A DNA stretch of 64,000 bases from an uncultured Eubacteriales bacterium. Its GTDB lineage: Bacteria > Bacillota > Clostridia > Oscillospirales > Oscillospiraceae. The notes below the pieces were generated by a model, which was not told where the DNA came from, did no database searches, and saw only the letters and a list, made by a program, of their open reading frames with translations. Made by a program: the position numbers and the translations under genes. Below, one piece after another: positions 50,324 to 58,858 of the stretch (position 1 is its first letter; every line of letters begins with the position of its first letter). The stretch spans positions 62,001 to 126,000 of the forward strand of contig ONPF01000002.1 in assembly GCA_900319635.1 (NCBI GenBank), written 5' to 3'.

Positions 50324-51364
50324 CTATTTCTCGTGTACCCGCTTGCCGGAGATATGCTCCGGGGTCAGGGAAAAGCAGAGGACGCGGGCGCCCGAGCTGC
50401 GGACTTCGTCTTCAATGTATGCCTTGTCCTGGGTGAACTTATAGCTGATCCGGCGGCAGATCTCCAGCGCCTCTTCGTGATCCTCCACGATCTCCAGACG
50501 ACCAAAGACGATGACGCTCTTGAAATACAGCGCCCAATCGTTCTCCTCCGGCGTACCGGCGTCCATCACGCAGAAGCTGGCGCGGCAGTCCCGGCGTAGC
50601 GCATCGATCTTATGCCCGATGGGGCCGCTGTGAAAGTACAGCTTTCCGTCTTTCGGATCATACCAGTGGTTGATGGGAACGCCGTAGGGATAGCCGCCGT
50701 CGCCCAGGACGGAGAGCACGCCCCGCTTTTCCCGCTCCAGGATGCGAATGCACTCCTCCTCGGACAGCGCCTGCTTCACGCGTGCCAGCGGGCGGAAGGC
50801 AGGGGAGGGCTCCTCCAGCTCCTCAGCCAGAATGGAGTACACCGCCAGATCGCAGCAGGGATCTGCGTTGTTGCTGCCGCAGCGGCGCAGGATGCCTTCC
50901 TGCTTCATGCCTGCCTTGCGCATGACCTTGCCGGAATTGGGGTTATTCACATCGTGCTCGGCGATCACCTGCCGGAAGCCCACCTCCCGGAGCAGGTATT
51001 TGATTACGGCGCGGAGCGCTTCGGCGGTGATGCCCTGGCCCCACCAGGCTCTGCCGATGCAGTAACCCAGCTCCGCCCAGGCGTATTTCTCGTTGATGCG
51101 CACCACGGAGATGCTGCCGATGGGCTCGTCCAGCTCCTTAAGTACGATGGCCCACTGATAGAAATCCTGCCTTTGCGACCCTTTTTCCCATAGGGCGCAG
51201 ATCCCACGGCTTGTCTCTTCGCTCTCATGAGTCTGCCAGGTCATATACCGGGTGACCCCCGGATCGCTTGCCCAATTGCGGTACATGGACTCCGCGTCAC
51301 TCTCCCGGAAGGGCCGCAGCAGCAGCCGGGATGTTTGAAGCTCTTTTGTCCCCTGGTGAAGCAT
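50324..51364 (-). CDS. GNAT acetyltransferase fused to a pyridoxamine-oxidase-like flavin domain
   Basis: The 346-residue two-domain protein has a RimJ/RimL-like GNAT domain at residues 5-175 (LQTSRLLLRPFRESDAESM, GYCIGRAWWGQGITAEALRAV, NPNSGKVMRKAGM). A PNPOx/NimA-like split-barrel domain covers about 190-346 (LEREKRGVLSVLGDGGYPYGVPINHW, LYFHSGPIGHKIDALRRD, SVIVFGRLEIVED), which normally binds FMN or haem. Both domains look complete. ATG 51364 follows AAGGAGATG; the 29-codon longer frame crosses the promoter. Possible roles are detoxification of a nitro or amino compound; the substrate is unknown. Confidence 0.85.
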   Translation of the reverse strand: MLHQGTKELQTSRLLLRPFRESDAESMYRNWASDPGVTRYMTWQTHESEETSRGICALWEKGSQRQDFYQWAIVLKELDEPIGSISVVRINEKYAWAELGYCIGRAWWGQGITAEALRAVIKYLLREVGFRQVIAEHDVNNPNSGKVMRKAGMKQEGILRRCGSNNADPCCDLAVYSILAEELEEPSPAFRPLARVKQALSEEECIRILEREKRGVLSVLGDGGYPYGVPINHWYDPKDGKLYFHSGPIGHKIDALRRDCRASFCVMDAGTPEENDWALYFKSVIVFGRLEIVEDHEEALEICRRISYKFTQDKAYIEDEVRSSGARVLCFSLTPEHISGKRVHEK

Positions 51365-51386
51365 GCCATCATCTCCTTTTGTAAAG

Positions 51387-51415
51387 AATATAGCATACTT
51401 TGCGCTGACATACAA
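51387..51415 (-). promoter_or_regulatory. promoter of the GNAT-flavin fusion gene
   Basis: On the minus strand, TTGTAT (51415-51410) and TATATT (51392-51387) have a 17-base spacer, 22 bases before ATG 51364. Confidence 0.65.
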
Positions 51416-51478
51416 GACGCTGTAAAAAGTGTTCATGCCTCCGCGGTGCATCGGAAATGTGCCGCGGAGGCATGTGCG

Positions 51479-51925
51479 TCAGTCCTGTTCCGTTTTCAGC
51501 CCGTGGAGGAAGCCGTTGAGGGCGGTGCTGTGAATGTCGCCCGCGATCACCTCGTGTCCCTGAACATAGAGCGTGGCCAAGACGGTCTGCTCCTTCTCCG
51601 GGTGATTCGTGATCCGGTAGGTGTACTGGTCGCAGGTTTCTCCCAGGTGGCGGCTCAGATCATAGCCCTGCTGCAGCTGCATCTCGTTATAGTCCGCAAG
51701 ACTGCCCTCCAGCACATTCGGCAGCTGCACCTTGCGGACTTCCTCGCTTTCCGCGTCGATCTCCCAGCCCAGATCCAGCAGAAAGGCCTGGCGCCCCTCC
51801 AGAGTCGAGACGTCTTCCTTCTGCCCGCAGCTGCGAAGAAGGATCAGGGAAACCAGGATAAAAGCAGTCAGAAGAACAATCGTAAGAGCCTTCTTTTTGG
51901 TAAAGGATTCACCGGTCTTGTGCAT
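51479..51925 (-). CDS. membrane-anchored DUF4830-like protein
   Basis: The 148-residue protein has an N-terminal membrane anchor (about residues 12-31, ALTIVLLTAFILVSLILL). It is followed by an outside domain containing RQAFLLDLGWEIDAESEEV, YNEMQLQQGYDLSRHLGE and VIAGDIHSTALNGFLHGL, the pattern I associate with DUF4830. The function is unknown. ATG 51925 follows GAGG by eight bases; the GTG three codons earlier would overlap that site. Confidence 0.7.
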   Translation of the reverse strand: MHKTGESFTKKKALTIVLLTAFILVSLILLRSCGQKEDVSTLEGRQAFLLDLGWEIDAESEEVRKVQLPNVLEGSLADYNEMQLQQGYDLSRHLGETCDQYTYRITNHPEKEQTVLATLYVQGHEVIAGDIHSTALNGFLHGLKTEQD

Positions 51926-52052
51926 TGCGTTCACCTCGCTTCCAGCATATTCGCCGGGGACAGGGCTTATGAAACGGAAACCTGTCGGAAAACGGCTGCT
52001 TTTGCGAGCCTTACGGCAAAGGCGCTGCCATGGTCAAAATGGATAAAAATAG

Positions 52053-52081
52053 TTGCAATTCGGTAAAAAATCTGGTATAAT
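52053..52081 (+). promoter_or_regulatory. promoter of the pseudouridine synthase gene
   Basis: TTGCAA (52053-52058) and a perfect TATAAT (52076-52081) have a 17-base spacer, 45 bases before ATG 52126. Confidence 0.72.
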
Positions 52082-52125
52082 GCATGATGCATCTTGTATG
52101 CACTTGAAACGGAAGGAGAAAAGGG

Positions 52126-52827
52126 ATGCTTCGCCTGGACAAATTCCTTTCCGAGCGAGGGGTCGCCTCCCGCAAGGAGCTGAAGGAGATCATACGCAGC
52201 GGCAGGGTCTGTGTGGACGGAGTACCGCAGTGCCGACCGGAGGCGAAGATAGACCCGGAGCGCTCGGTGATCCAGGTGGACGGGAAACAGATCTCCTCCC
52301 GGCGCAGTCACAGCTACATGCTGCACAAACCACTTGGCGTTGTGACGGCGACAGAGGATCGCAGCGAGAAGACAGTGCTGGATCTGCTGCCGCCGGAGTT
52401 AAGGCGCCTGGGGCTTTTCCCCGTGGGGCGGCTGGATAAGGACACCAGCGGTCTTCTGATCCTGACCAATGACGGCGACTTTGCCCACCGGGCGATTTCG
52501 CCAAAATCCACAGTCGAAAAATGCTACTCTGCCAGGGTGGAGGGCGTGCTGGACGAGGAGGACTGCAGGGCCTTTCACGAGGGAATCACCCTGAAAGACG
52601 GTACACGCTGCCTGCCCGCGAAGCTGGAGCTTTTGGAGAAGGATGTCTGCCTTGTCCGCATCACAGAGGGAAAGTATCACCAGGTGCGGCGGATGCTGGC
52701 CAGCAGGGGAAAGCCCGTTTTGACGCTGCACCGGCTCTCCATCGGAGCGCTTCGACTGGACGATTCTCTTGCTCCCGGAGAGTGGCGGGAACTGAGCGAA
52801 GAGGATTTGTGCAGAGTGTTTAGTTGA
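52126..52827 (+). CDS. rsuA: 16S rRNA pseudouridine synthase, RsuA family
   Basis: The 233-residue protein has an N-terminal S4 domain (LRLDKFLSERGVASRKELKEII), the catalytic motif GRLDKDTSGLLILTNDG with the active Asp, and the KCYSARVEG and EGKYHQVRRML segments of the RsuA/RluB/E/F family. It converts one uridine in rRNA to pseudouridine; 16S position 516 is the usual RsuA target, but paralogues act elsewhere. AAGGAG precedes ATG 52126. Confidence 0.9.
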   Translation: MLRLDKFLSERGVASRKELKEIIRSGRVCVDGVPQCRPEAKIDPERSVIQVDGKQISSRRSHSYMLHKPLGVVTATEDRSEKTVLDLLPPELRRLGLFPVGRLDKDTSGLLILTNDGDFAHRAISPKSTVEKCYSARVEGVLDEEDCRAFHEGITLKDGTRCLPAKLELLEKDVCLVRITEGKYHQVRRMLASRGKPVLTLHRLSIGALRLDDSLAPGEWRELSEEDLCRVFS

Positions 52828-52930
52828 TGCGCTATGGGAAATATGTCAAAAATGGGAAGGATTTTTTTCGTTTTTTGAGCGTTCCCACCACAAAAATAAA
52901 AAAATTAACAAAAGAAGACCGCATTTTCTA

Positions 52931-52959
52931 TTGAAAATCACGAGCGTTTGGAGTAGAAT
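52931..52959 (+). promoter_or_regulatory. promoter upstream of the CdaR-like regulator and ftsEX locus
   Basis: TTGAAA (52931-52936) and TAGAAT (52954-52959) have a 17-base spacer. The gap 52828-53033 is AT-rich upstream of it and otherwise empty. Confidence 0.65.
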
Positions 52960-53033
52960 GACAAAAAACCTCGAGCGAGTCTTTGGCATTTTAACCAGAA
53001 TGCCGGAAACCGCCGCGTGAAGGAGGATGTAGA

Positions 53034-54128
53034 ATGTCCAGCAGAATATTCCAGAATGTGATTATTCAGATGAAGGATGCGATTGACCGTCCCATCGGTG
53101 TTGTAGACGATCAGGGCTTTGTGGTTGCGGCCAGTGAGCTTGCCATGATCGGCTCTCGTCTGGATGACTTCCACGCCTATGACCTGGAGCAGGCAAACGG
53201 CGCGGTTTCCACGGAAAACCGCTGCTTCTGTGCCCTGACAATGGAGAATGCCAAGCTGGATTACGCAGCGTTTGTGGAGGGAGCTGACGCTGTTTCCCGC
53301 ACGGTCTGCGCGGTAGCCGCCGTTGCCTTCAACGAGGCGAAAAACAATTTCGAGGAAAAGCACAACAAGGCCGCCTTCATCAAGAACATCATTTCCGATA
53401 ACATTCTGCCCGGCGACGTGTATGTCCGCGCCAAGGAGCTGCACTTCGTCACCGACGAGCCCCGGATCGTGCTGCTGGTTCGCCAGATGGATAATCCCGA
53501 TGTGGCTGCGGTGGAAGTGATCGGACGCCTGTTTCCGGATAAGCAGAAGGATTTCGTTCTGAACATCAATGAGACGGACGTGGTCGTTGTCAAGTCCCTC
53601 CAATCGCCGGACAACGTGGAGGAGGTTCGCAAGGCTGCCCACAGCGTGGAGAACGCGCTTCGGGAGGAGCTGGGGATCCGCTGCGTGATCGGCGTCAGCA
53701 CCTATGCCCGCCATCTGCGGGAGTTGGCCGACCGGTATAAGGAAGCCCAGGTCGCCATTGACGTGGGCCGGATCTTTGAGAGCGAAAAAACCATTATCCA
53801 TTACGAGAATCTTGGCCTTGGCCGGATCATTTATCAGCTGCCCACGACCCTCTGCGAAATGTTCCTGAACGAGGTGTTTAAGAAGAACCCCATTGAGACC
53901 CTGGATGAGGACACGCTGGAGACGATCAACCGTTTCTTTGAGAACAATCTGAACGTCTCCGAAACCTCCCGCAAGCTCTATGTGCACCGGAACACCCTGG
54001 TGTATCGCCTGGAAAAGATCAAAAAGATCACCGGCCTTGACCTGCGGGAATTTGATCACGCGATTGTGTTTAAGGTCGCCATGATGGTGAAGATGTATCT
54101 CGACTCTCTGAATAATTACAGATACTGA
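53034..54128 (+). CDS. CdaR/PucR-type transcriptional regulator
   Basis: The 364-residue protein has an N-terminal sensor-like region (residues 1-110: MKDAIDRPIGVVDDQGFVVAAS), a GGDEF-like central fold as in CdaR/PucR proteins (about 130-280), and a C-terminal PucR helix-turn-helix (about 305-360: NVSETSRKLYVHRNTLVYRLEKIKKITG). Such regulators sense small metabolites. Its place directly upstream of ftsE (56-base gap) suggests it controls the division/hydrolase genes that follow, which is inference. AAGGAGG precedes ATG 53034. Confidence 0.85.
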   Translation: MSSRIFQNVIIQMKDAIDRPIGVVDDQGFVVAASELAMIGSRLDDFHAYDLEQANGAVSTENRCFCALTMENAKLDYAAFVEGADAVSRTVCAVAAVAFNEAKNNFEEKHNKAAFIKNIISDNILPGDVYVRAKELHFVTDEPRIVLLVRQMDNPDVAAVEVIGRLFPDKQKDFVLNINETDVVVVKSLQSPDNVEEVRKAAHSVENALREELGIRCVIGVSTYARHLRELADRYKEAQVAIDVGRIFESEKTIIHYENLGLGRIIYQLPTTLCEMFLNEVFKKNPIETLDEDTLETINRFFENNLNVSETSRKLYVHRNTLVYRLEKIKKITGLDLREFDHAIVFKVAMMVKMYLDSLNNYRY

Positions 54129-54184
54129 GTCGGGTTTTGATAGATGGTTGAGACTTGCAAATCCCTTAACTACGGAGGAAAACT

Positions 54185-54877
54185 ATGGTTCGCTTTGATA
54201 AAGTCAAACTGACCTACGACAACAGCGGCACCCTGGCCCTGGACGGCGTAGATCTGAAAGTGGATGAGGGCGAATTCGTCTTTCTTGTCGGGCCTTCCGG
54301 CTCGGGAAAAACCAGCCTGATGAAGCTCATTACCGGCGAGGTTCGCGCCGACTCCGGGCGAGTCATCGTCAATGACTTTGATATGATGCGCATCCGGCGC
54401 AGAAAGCTGCCGAAAATGCGCAGAACCCTGGGTGTGGTGTTCCAGGACTACCGGCTGATCGAGAATATGAACGTGTACGACAACGTGGCCTTCGCCATGC
54501 GCGTGGTGGGCGCATCCAGCCGGGAGATCCGCCGCCGTGTGCCCTATGTGCTGGAGCTTGTGGGTCTGGAGGGGACAGAGAAGCGGCTGCCTACCGAGCT
54601 CTCCGGCGGCGAACAGCAGCGTGTGGCCATCGCACGCGCCCTGGTCAACAATCCCCGCATGATCGTCGCGGACGAGCCCACCGGCAACCTGGACCCGGTG
54701 CGCAGCCTGGAGCTGATGCTCCTGTTTGAGAAGATCAACGAGATGGGAACCACGGTTCTGGTGGTCACCCATGAGAAGGAACTGGTCAACGCCTTTGCCA
54801 AGCGCGTTATCACCATTAACGACGGCCACGTGATCAGTGACGGAATGGATGGGTATTTCAGCTATGAGATTCAATAG
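54185..54877 (+). CDS. ftsE: cell division ATP-binding protein FtsE
   Basis: The 230-residue ABC ATPase has Walker A GPSGSGKTS (about 37-45), Q-loop VFQDYRL, signature ELSGGEQQRVAIARAL and Walker B MIVADEPTGNLD. With FtsX it forms the membrane complex that activates peptidoglycan hydrolases outside the cell. The ftsX start lies 14 bases before the ftsE stop. GGAGG precedes ATG 54185. Confidence 0.96.
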   Translation: MVRFDKVKLTYDNSGTLALDGVDLKVDEGEFVFLVGPSGSGKTSLMKLITGEVRADSGRVIVNDFDMMRIRRRKLPKMRRTLGVVFQDYRLIENMNVYDNVAFAMRVVGASSREIRRRVPYVLELVGLEGTEKRLPTELSGGEQQRVAIARALVNNPRMIVADEPTGNLDPVRSLELMLLFEKINEMGTTVLVVTHEKELVNAFAKRVITINDGHVISDGMDGYFSYEIQ

Positions 54878-55757
54878 AGGCGGTTATCTGATTCGCGAAG
54901 GCTTTCGCAGCATCAAGACCCACGGGCTCATGTCCTTTGCAACGGTCACGATCATCATGGCCTGCCTGATCATCATGGGCAGCGTGGCGCTGCTCTCGGT
55001 CAATATCAGCCACCTGATCAAGGATCTGGAAAAGCAGAATGAGATCGTGGCCTATGTGGAAGATGAAGACGATACCTATATCGAAGAAGAGGCTGCCCGC
55101 AGCCTGGAGCCTGCGATAAGGGCGATCCCCAATGTCACGAACGTCCGCTTCGTCTCCCGGAGCGAGGCCATGAAAAATTACATGGACAAGCTCGGCAAGG
55201 AACTGATGGAGGGCATTGACGAGACGGTTTTCCGCCACCGGTTCTATATCAACATCGACCCCATTGAAGCGCTGGCGGAAACCAAAGCCGCGCTGGAGGC
55301 AACTCCCGGCATCGGCACGGTTCGCGCCCAGCAGGACTACGCCAACACCTTTATCCGCATCCGCAACATCGTCACCCTGGTTGCTGTCATCCTGATGGCG
55401 ATTCTGGTGTTCGTCTCCATGTTCATCATGTCCAACACCATCAAGCTCGCTACCTTCAGCCGCCGGGAGGAGATCGCCATCATGAAGATGGTCGGCGCCA
55501 GCAACGGCTTTATCCGCCTCCCCTTTGTGGTGGAGGGCCTGGTGCTCGGCATCCTGGGCGGCGGCCTGGGCTTCCTGGCCCAGTGGGGGCTTTACGAGCT
55601 GGTGGAAAACAGCCTTGGCTCTGCCCTGTCTGATATCGTTCAGCTGGTTCCCTTTATGACCATGGCGCCGACGATCCTGGCGATCTTCCTCGGGATCGGC
55701 GTCGTGATCGGCGTATTTGGCGGCGTCAACGCAATTCGCAATTATCTGAAGGTTTAA
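54864..55757 (+). CDS. ftsX: cell division permease FtsX
   Basis: The 297-residue protein has four membrane helices at about residues 25-45, 165-190, 215-240 and 262-288. An extracellular loop (about 45-160: IVAYVEDEDDTYIEEEAA, GIGTVRAQQDYANTFIRIRN) contacts the hydrolase. A conserved cytoplasmic REEIAIMKMVGAS segment contacts FtsE. ATG 54864 is preferred because the protein then begins MRFNRGGYLIREG like other Firmicute FtsX proteins. Two M23 hydrolases follow directly. Confidence 0.94.
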   Translation: MRFNRGGYLIREGFRSIKTHGLMSFATVTIIMACLIIMGSVALLSVNISHLIKDLEKQNEIVAYVEDEDDTYIEEEAARSLEPAIRAIPNVTNVRFVSRSEAMKNYMDKLGKELMEGIDETVFRHRFYINIDPIEALAETKAALEATPGIGTVRAQQDYANTFIRIRNIVTLVAVILMAILVFVSMFIMSNTIKLATFSRREEIAIMKMVGASNGFIRLPFVVEGLVLGILGGGLGFLAQWGLYELVENSLGSALSDIVQLVPFMTMAPTILAIFLGIGVVIGVFGGVNAIRNYLKV

Positions 55758-55782
55758 TCGCGTCCCGGAAAAGGAGCACAGA

Positions 55783-57342
55783 ATGGATCGTAAAAAAGTA
55801 GTATCCGTCCTCGCGCTGATCATGGCAGTGATCATGATCCTGTCCCTGTTTATCTCCGTCATGCCCTCAGCCTTCGGCATTGAGGAAGAGGAGATCGACG
55901 AGCTGGAGGAGAAGAAAAAAGAACTCACACAGCGCGCAGAGGAAGCGAAGGAGCGCGTGGACGACCTGCAGGAGCAGCAGGCCGGCGTTCTGGAGCAGAA
56001 GGTCGCTCTGGAAGAGGAGAGACACGCGGCGGAGGAAGCCCTTGCGATTCTGGAGCAGCAGCTTGCCGTATATGACAAGCGGATCGCCGAGAAGGCCATC
56101 GAGGTTCAGCAGGCCAGAGTCGTGGAGGACGAGCATCTGCAGCGCTATCGGATGCGTGTGCGCGCCCTGGAAGAGGAGGGAGGATTCAATGTCCTCGTCC
56201 TCATCGCGGAATCTGACAGCCTGGGAGATTTCCTCTCCTCGCTGGAGGACGCCACCGACATCATGGAGAGCGACAAAGCGCTGGAGCGCCAGTATCGTGC
56301 TGCCCGCGAGGAGAGCGAGCGCGTTATGGGCGAATATGAAGCCCTGCGCGCCGAGCTGGAGGAGCGTCAGCAGGAGCTCCTGAAGGAAAAGGAAGAGATC
56401 GAGGCCCACATCCAGGAGGCGGAAGAGCTTCTTGCCAAGCTGGAGGATGATATTCAGGTGGCTTTGATCGAGTACGAAGCCGCAACCGCTGCCGAGGCCG
56501 CTGCGGCCCAGGAGATCCTTGCCATGATCGCGGCCTACTACGAGCAAAAGCAAGAGGAAGAGGAGCGCCAGAACTACGATAACAACGGCGAGGGCGATCT
56601 GGGCTGGATCCCCATCCCCACGCCGGTACCCACGGAGGCGCCCGCTCCGCAGCCCACGCAGGAGCCCCAGCCCACACAGGAGCCCCAGCCCGATCCCACC
56701 CCGGCACCCACACCGGCGCCCACTCCGGTGCCTACGCAGGAGCCCCAGCCCAGTGGCGGTGAGGGCGGCGGTGAAGGCGGCGAGACCGGCGAGCCCGGTG
56801 GAGAAGAGGGCGGCGAAACGCCGGTTGCAACGCCGGCGCCCACTCCGGCACCCACCCCCGCGCCTACTCCTGCGCCTACGCCGACGCCGGCTCCCACGCC
56901 TACCCCTGCGCCCACGCCCAAGCCCTTCTCCCCGGTGTGGCCTGTGCCCTGCAGCAAGCGCATCACCAGCCGCTTCGGCTACCGCATCGACCCCTTCACG
57001 GGCGAAGAGCGTTATCACAGCGGCATTGATATCGACGGCTATCACAACGACGGCAAGCCCATTGTCGCGGCGGCGGAAGGCACGGTCGTAGCGTCTACCA
57101 GCAACAGCGGCTACGGCAACTATGTGATCATCGACCACGGCAACGGCTATATGACCCTGTACGGACATATGTCCGGCCGTGCGGTCAGCAATGGAGACAA
57201 AGTCAGTCAAGGTCAGACCATCGGCTACCTTGGGGCGACCGGTCGCGCTACCGGAACCCACTGCCACTATGAGGTTTTTCTCAACGGCAATCGCATTGAT
57301 CCCGAGCAGTTTTACAGTGGGATGACCTATTGGGGCTGCTGA
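55783..57342 (+). CDS. FtsEX-associated M23 peptidoglycan hydrolase with coiled coil and Pro-Thr linker
   Basis: The 519-residue secreted enzyme has a signal peptide ending near residue 31 (VMPSAFG) and two long coiled-coil stretches (35-130 and 160-265), as in PcsB/CwlO-type FtsX partners. A 100-residue linker of PTPAPT and QEPQPT repeats with a Gly-Glu-rich insert follows. The C-terminal M23 metallopeptidase (about 383-519) has zinc residues His412 and Asp416 (HSGID) and His495 in HCHYE. It should cut peptidoglycan crossbridges when FtsEX moves the coils. It lies 25 bases after ftsX. Confidence 0.92.
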   Translation: MDRKKVVSVLALIMAVIMILSLFISVMPSAFGIEEEEIDELEEKKKELTQRAEEAKERVDDLQEQQAGVLEQKVALEEERHAAEEALAILEQQLAVYDKRIAEKAIEVQQARVVEDEHLQRYRMRVRALEEEGGFNVLVLIAESDSLGDFLSSLEDATDIMESDKALERQYRAAREESERVMGEYEALRAELEERQQELLKEKEEIEAHIQEAEELLAKLEDDIQVALIEYEAATAAEAAAAQEILAMIAAYYEQKQEEEERQNYDNNGEGDLGWIPIPTPVPTEAPAPQPTQEPQPTQEPQPDPTPAPTPAPTPVPTQEPQPSGGEGGGEGGETGEPGGEEGGETPVATPAPTPAPTPAPTPAPTPTPAPTPTPAPTPKPFSPVWPVPCSKRITSRFGYRIDPFTGEERYHSGIDIDGYHNDGKPIVAAAEGTVVASTSNSGYGNYVIIDHGNGYMTLYGHMSGRAVSNGDKVSQGQTIGYLGATGRATGTHCHYEVFLNGNRIDPEQFYSGMTYWGC

Positions 57343-57358
57343 AAGGGCAGCAAAGATC

Positions 57359-58690
57359 ATGAATTTCAAATCCATATCCCGTGCCATCGCGACCTTCCTG
57401 CTTGCGGCGATCGTTTTCTGTCTTGCTCCCGGCAAGGCCTACGCCGTCTCGCAGGAGGAGATTGACGAGCTGCGCCGAGAGCGTCTCGCCATTGCGATGG
57501 AGCACGACGAGAAGCAAGCGGAAGTAGACAAGCTTGAAGAGGAAAAGGCCGGTATCCTTGCGCGCAAACAGGCTATGGACGAACGCAATGCCCTGACGCG
57601 CCAGGAAATTGAGACCATCGAAAAAGAAATCGCCCTCTACGATCAGATGATCGCAGAGGAGGCGATCCGCCTGGAACAGGCCCAGGCCCTTGAGGCCAGG
57701 CAGCTGGAGCGCTACCGCACCCGGGTGCGCGCCATGGAGGAAAACGGCGAGTTCGGGCTCCTGCCTCTGCTGATGCACGCCACCAGCCTCGGCGATCTGC
57801 TGACGGTGCTGGACGACGCCGGCGACATCATGAAGAGCGACGCGGAGCTCTACGAGGACTACATCGAAGCACGCACCAATACGGAGCGGATCAAGGCCGA
57901 GTATGAGGCCAAGAAGGCAGAACTGGAAGCCAAGCAGGAGGAGCTTCGGGCGCAGCAGGAACAGCTGGAGGCTGAAATCGAAGAGGCCACACAGCTGATC
58001 GCCAGCCTGGAAGAGGACATTGAAGCGCGCAACGAAGAACTGCACGAGCTGCTTCTGGCCGAAATCGAGACTGCCGAGAAGATCGACAGACTGGTGGAGG
58101 AGCAGGAGCGCCAGCGCCGCGAAGAGGAAGAACGCAGACGCCGCGAGGAAGAAGAGCGGCAGCGCCAGCAGGCAGCAAACAATCCCGCTCCCGCCGATAA
58201 CAGCGGCGGCAGCAGCTACGAGAACAGCGGCGGCAGCTCCGGCGGCGGAACTGTCACCGGAACAGGCTCCTGGGGCTGGCCCTGCCCGGGCTGCACCTAC
58301 ATCACCAGCCGTTTCGGCAACCGCTGGCATCCGATCTTCAATGAGTGGCGCTATCACTCCGGTCTGGACATCGGCGCGGGCTACGGCTCGGCGGTTGTCG
58401 CGTCTGACAGCGGTACGGTATGTATGGCGGAGGTCAACGGCGGATACGGCAATTGCGTCATGATCAACCACGGCAACGGCTATTACTCGCTGTACGGACA
58501 CTTGTCCGGCTACGCTGTCTCCAACGGGCAGAGCGTCACCAAGGGACAGACCATCGGCTATGTGGGCGATACCGGCTGGGCAACCGGCCCGCACCTGCAC
58601 TTTGAGATCCGGCAGGGGAGCAACAAGCTGGATCCGGAATCGGCCGGCGGCTTCAGCGGGCTGACCTACGCGCCGGACGCCGGAGAATAA
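57359..58690 (+). CDS. second FtsEX-associated M23 peptidoglycan hydrolase
   Basis: This 443-residue paralogue of the preceding protein has a signal peptide cut after KAYA (about residue 28). Coiled coils cover about 30-115 and 165-275, the last part being a run of Arg and Glu (RREEEERRRREEEERQRQQ). A short Ser-Gly linker leads to an M23 domain with His333 and Asp337 (HSGLD) and His414 in HLHFE. The linker is much shorter than in the first enzyme, so the two may reach different depths of the wall. It follows after 16 bases, and its ribosome site is weak. Confidence 0.92.
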   Translation: MNFKSISRAIATFLLAAIVFCLAPGKAYAVSQEEIDELRRERLAIAMEHDEKQAEVDKLEEEKAGILARKQAMDERNALTRQEIETIEKEIALYDQMIAEEAIRLEQAQALEARQLERYRTRVRAMEENGEFGLLPLLMHATSLGDLLTVLDDAGDIMKSDAELYEDYIEARTNTERIKAEYEAKKAELEAKQEELRAQQEQLEAEIEEATQLIASLEEDIEARNEELHELLLAEIETAEKIDRLVEEQERQRREEEERRRREEEERQRQQAANNPAPADNSGGSSYENSGGSSGGGTVTGTGSWGWPCPGCTYITSRFGNRWHPIFNEWRYHSGLDIGAGYGSAVVASDSGTVCMAEVNGGYGNCVMINHGNGYYSLYGHLSGYAVSNGQSVTKGQTIGYVGDTGWATGPHLHFEIRQGSNKLDPESAGGFSGLTYAPDAGE

Positions 58691-58719
58691 GATTTTCTTT
58701 TCGGCATATTCTGCCGATT

Positions 58720-58744
58720 GCCGGGCAGCGGAAAGCTGCCCGGC
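58720..58744 (+). terminator. hairpin after the second M23 gene
   Basis: GCCGGGCAGC pairs with GCTGCCCGGC around GGAAA. There is no T tract, so it may be a pause or processing site. Confidence 0.45.
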
Positions 58745-58858
58745 TATGCCATGATAAGGGATGCCCTGCGTGCCTGTGTTTTTGCAACATGATTACAGGT
58801 GCGGCGTGATTCCCCGTCCATTTACTTGGATCCTTGAGAGACAGACAGGAGGGTGCTT

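Noticed and set aside
56574..56966. A Gly/Val-repeat protein (collagen-like appearance) on the minus strand
   Set aside because: It is the reverse reading of the PTPAPT linker of the first M23 hydrolase.
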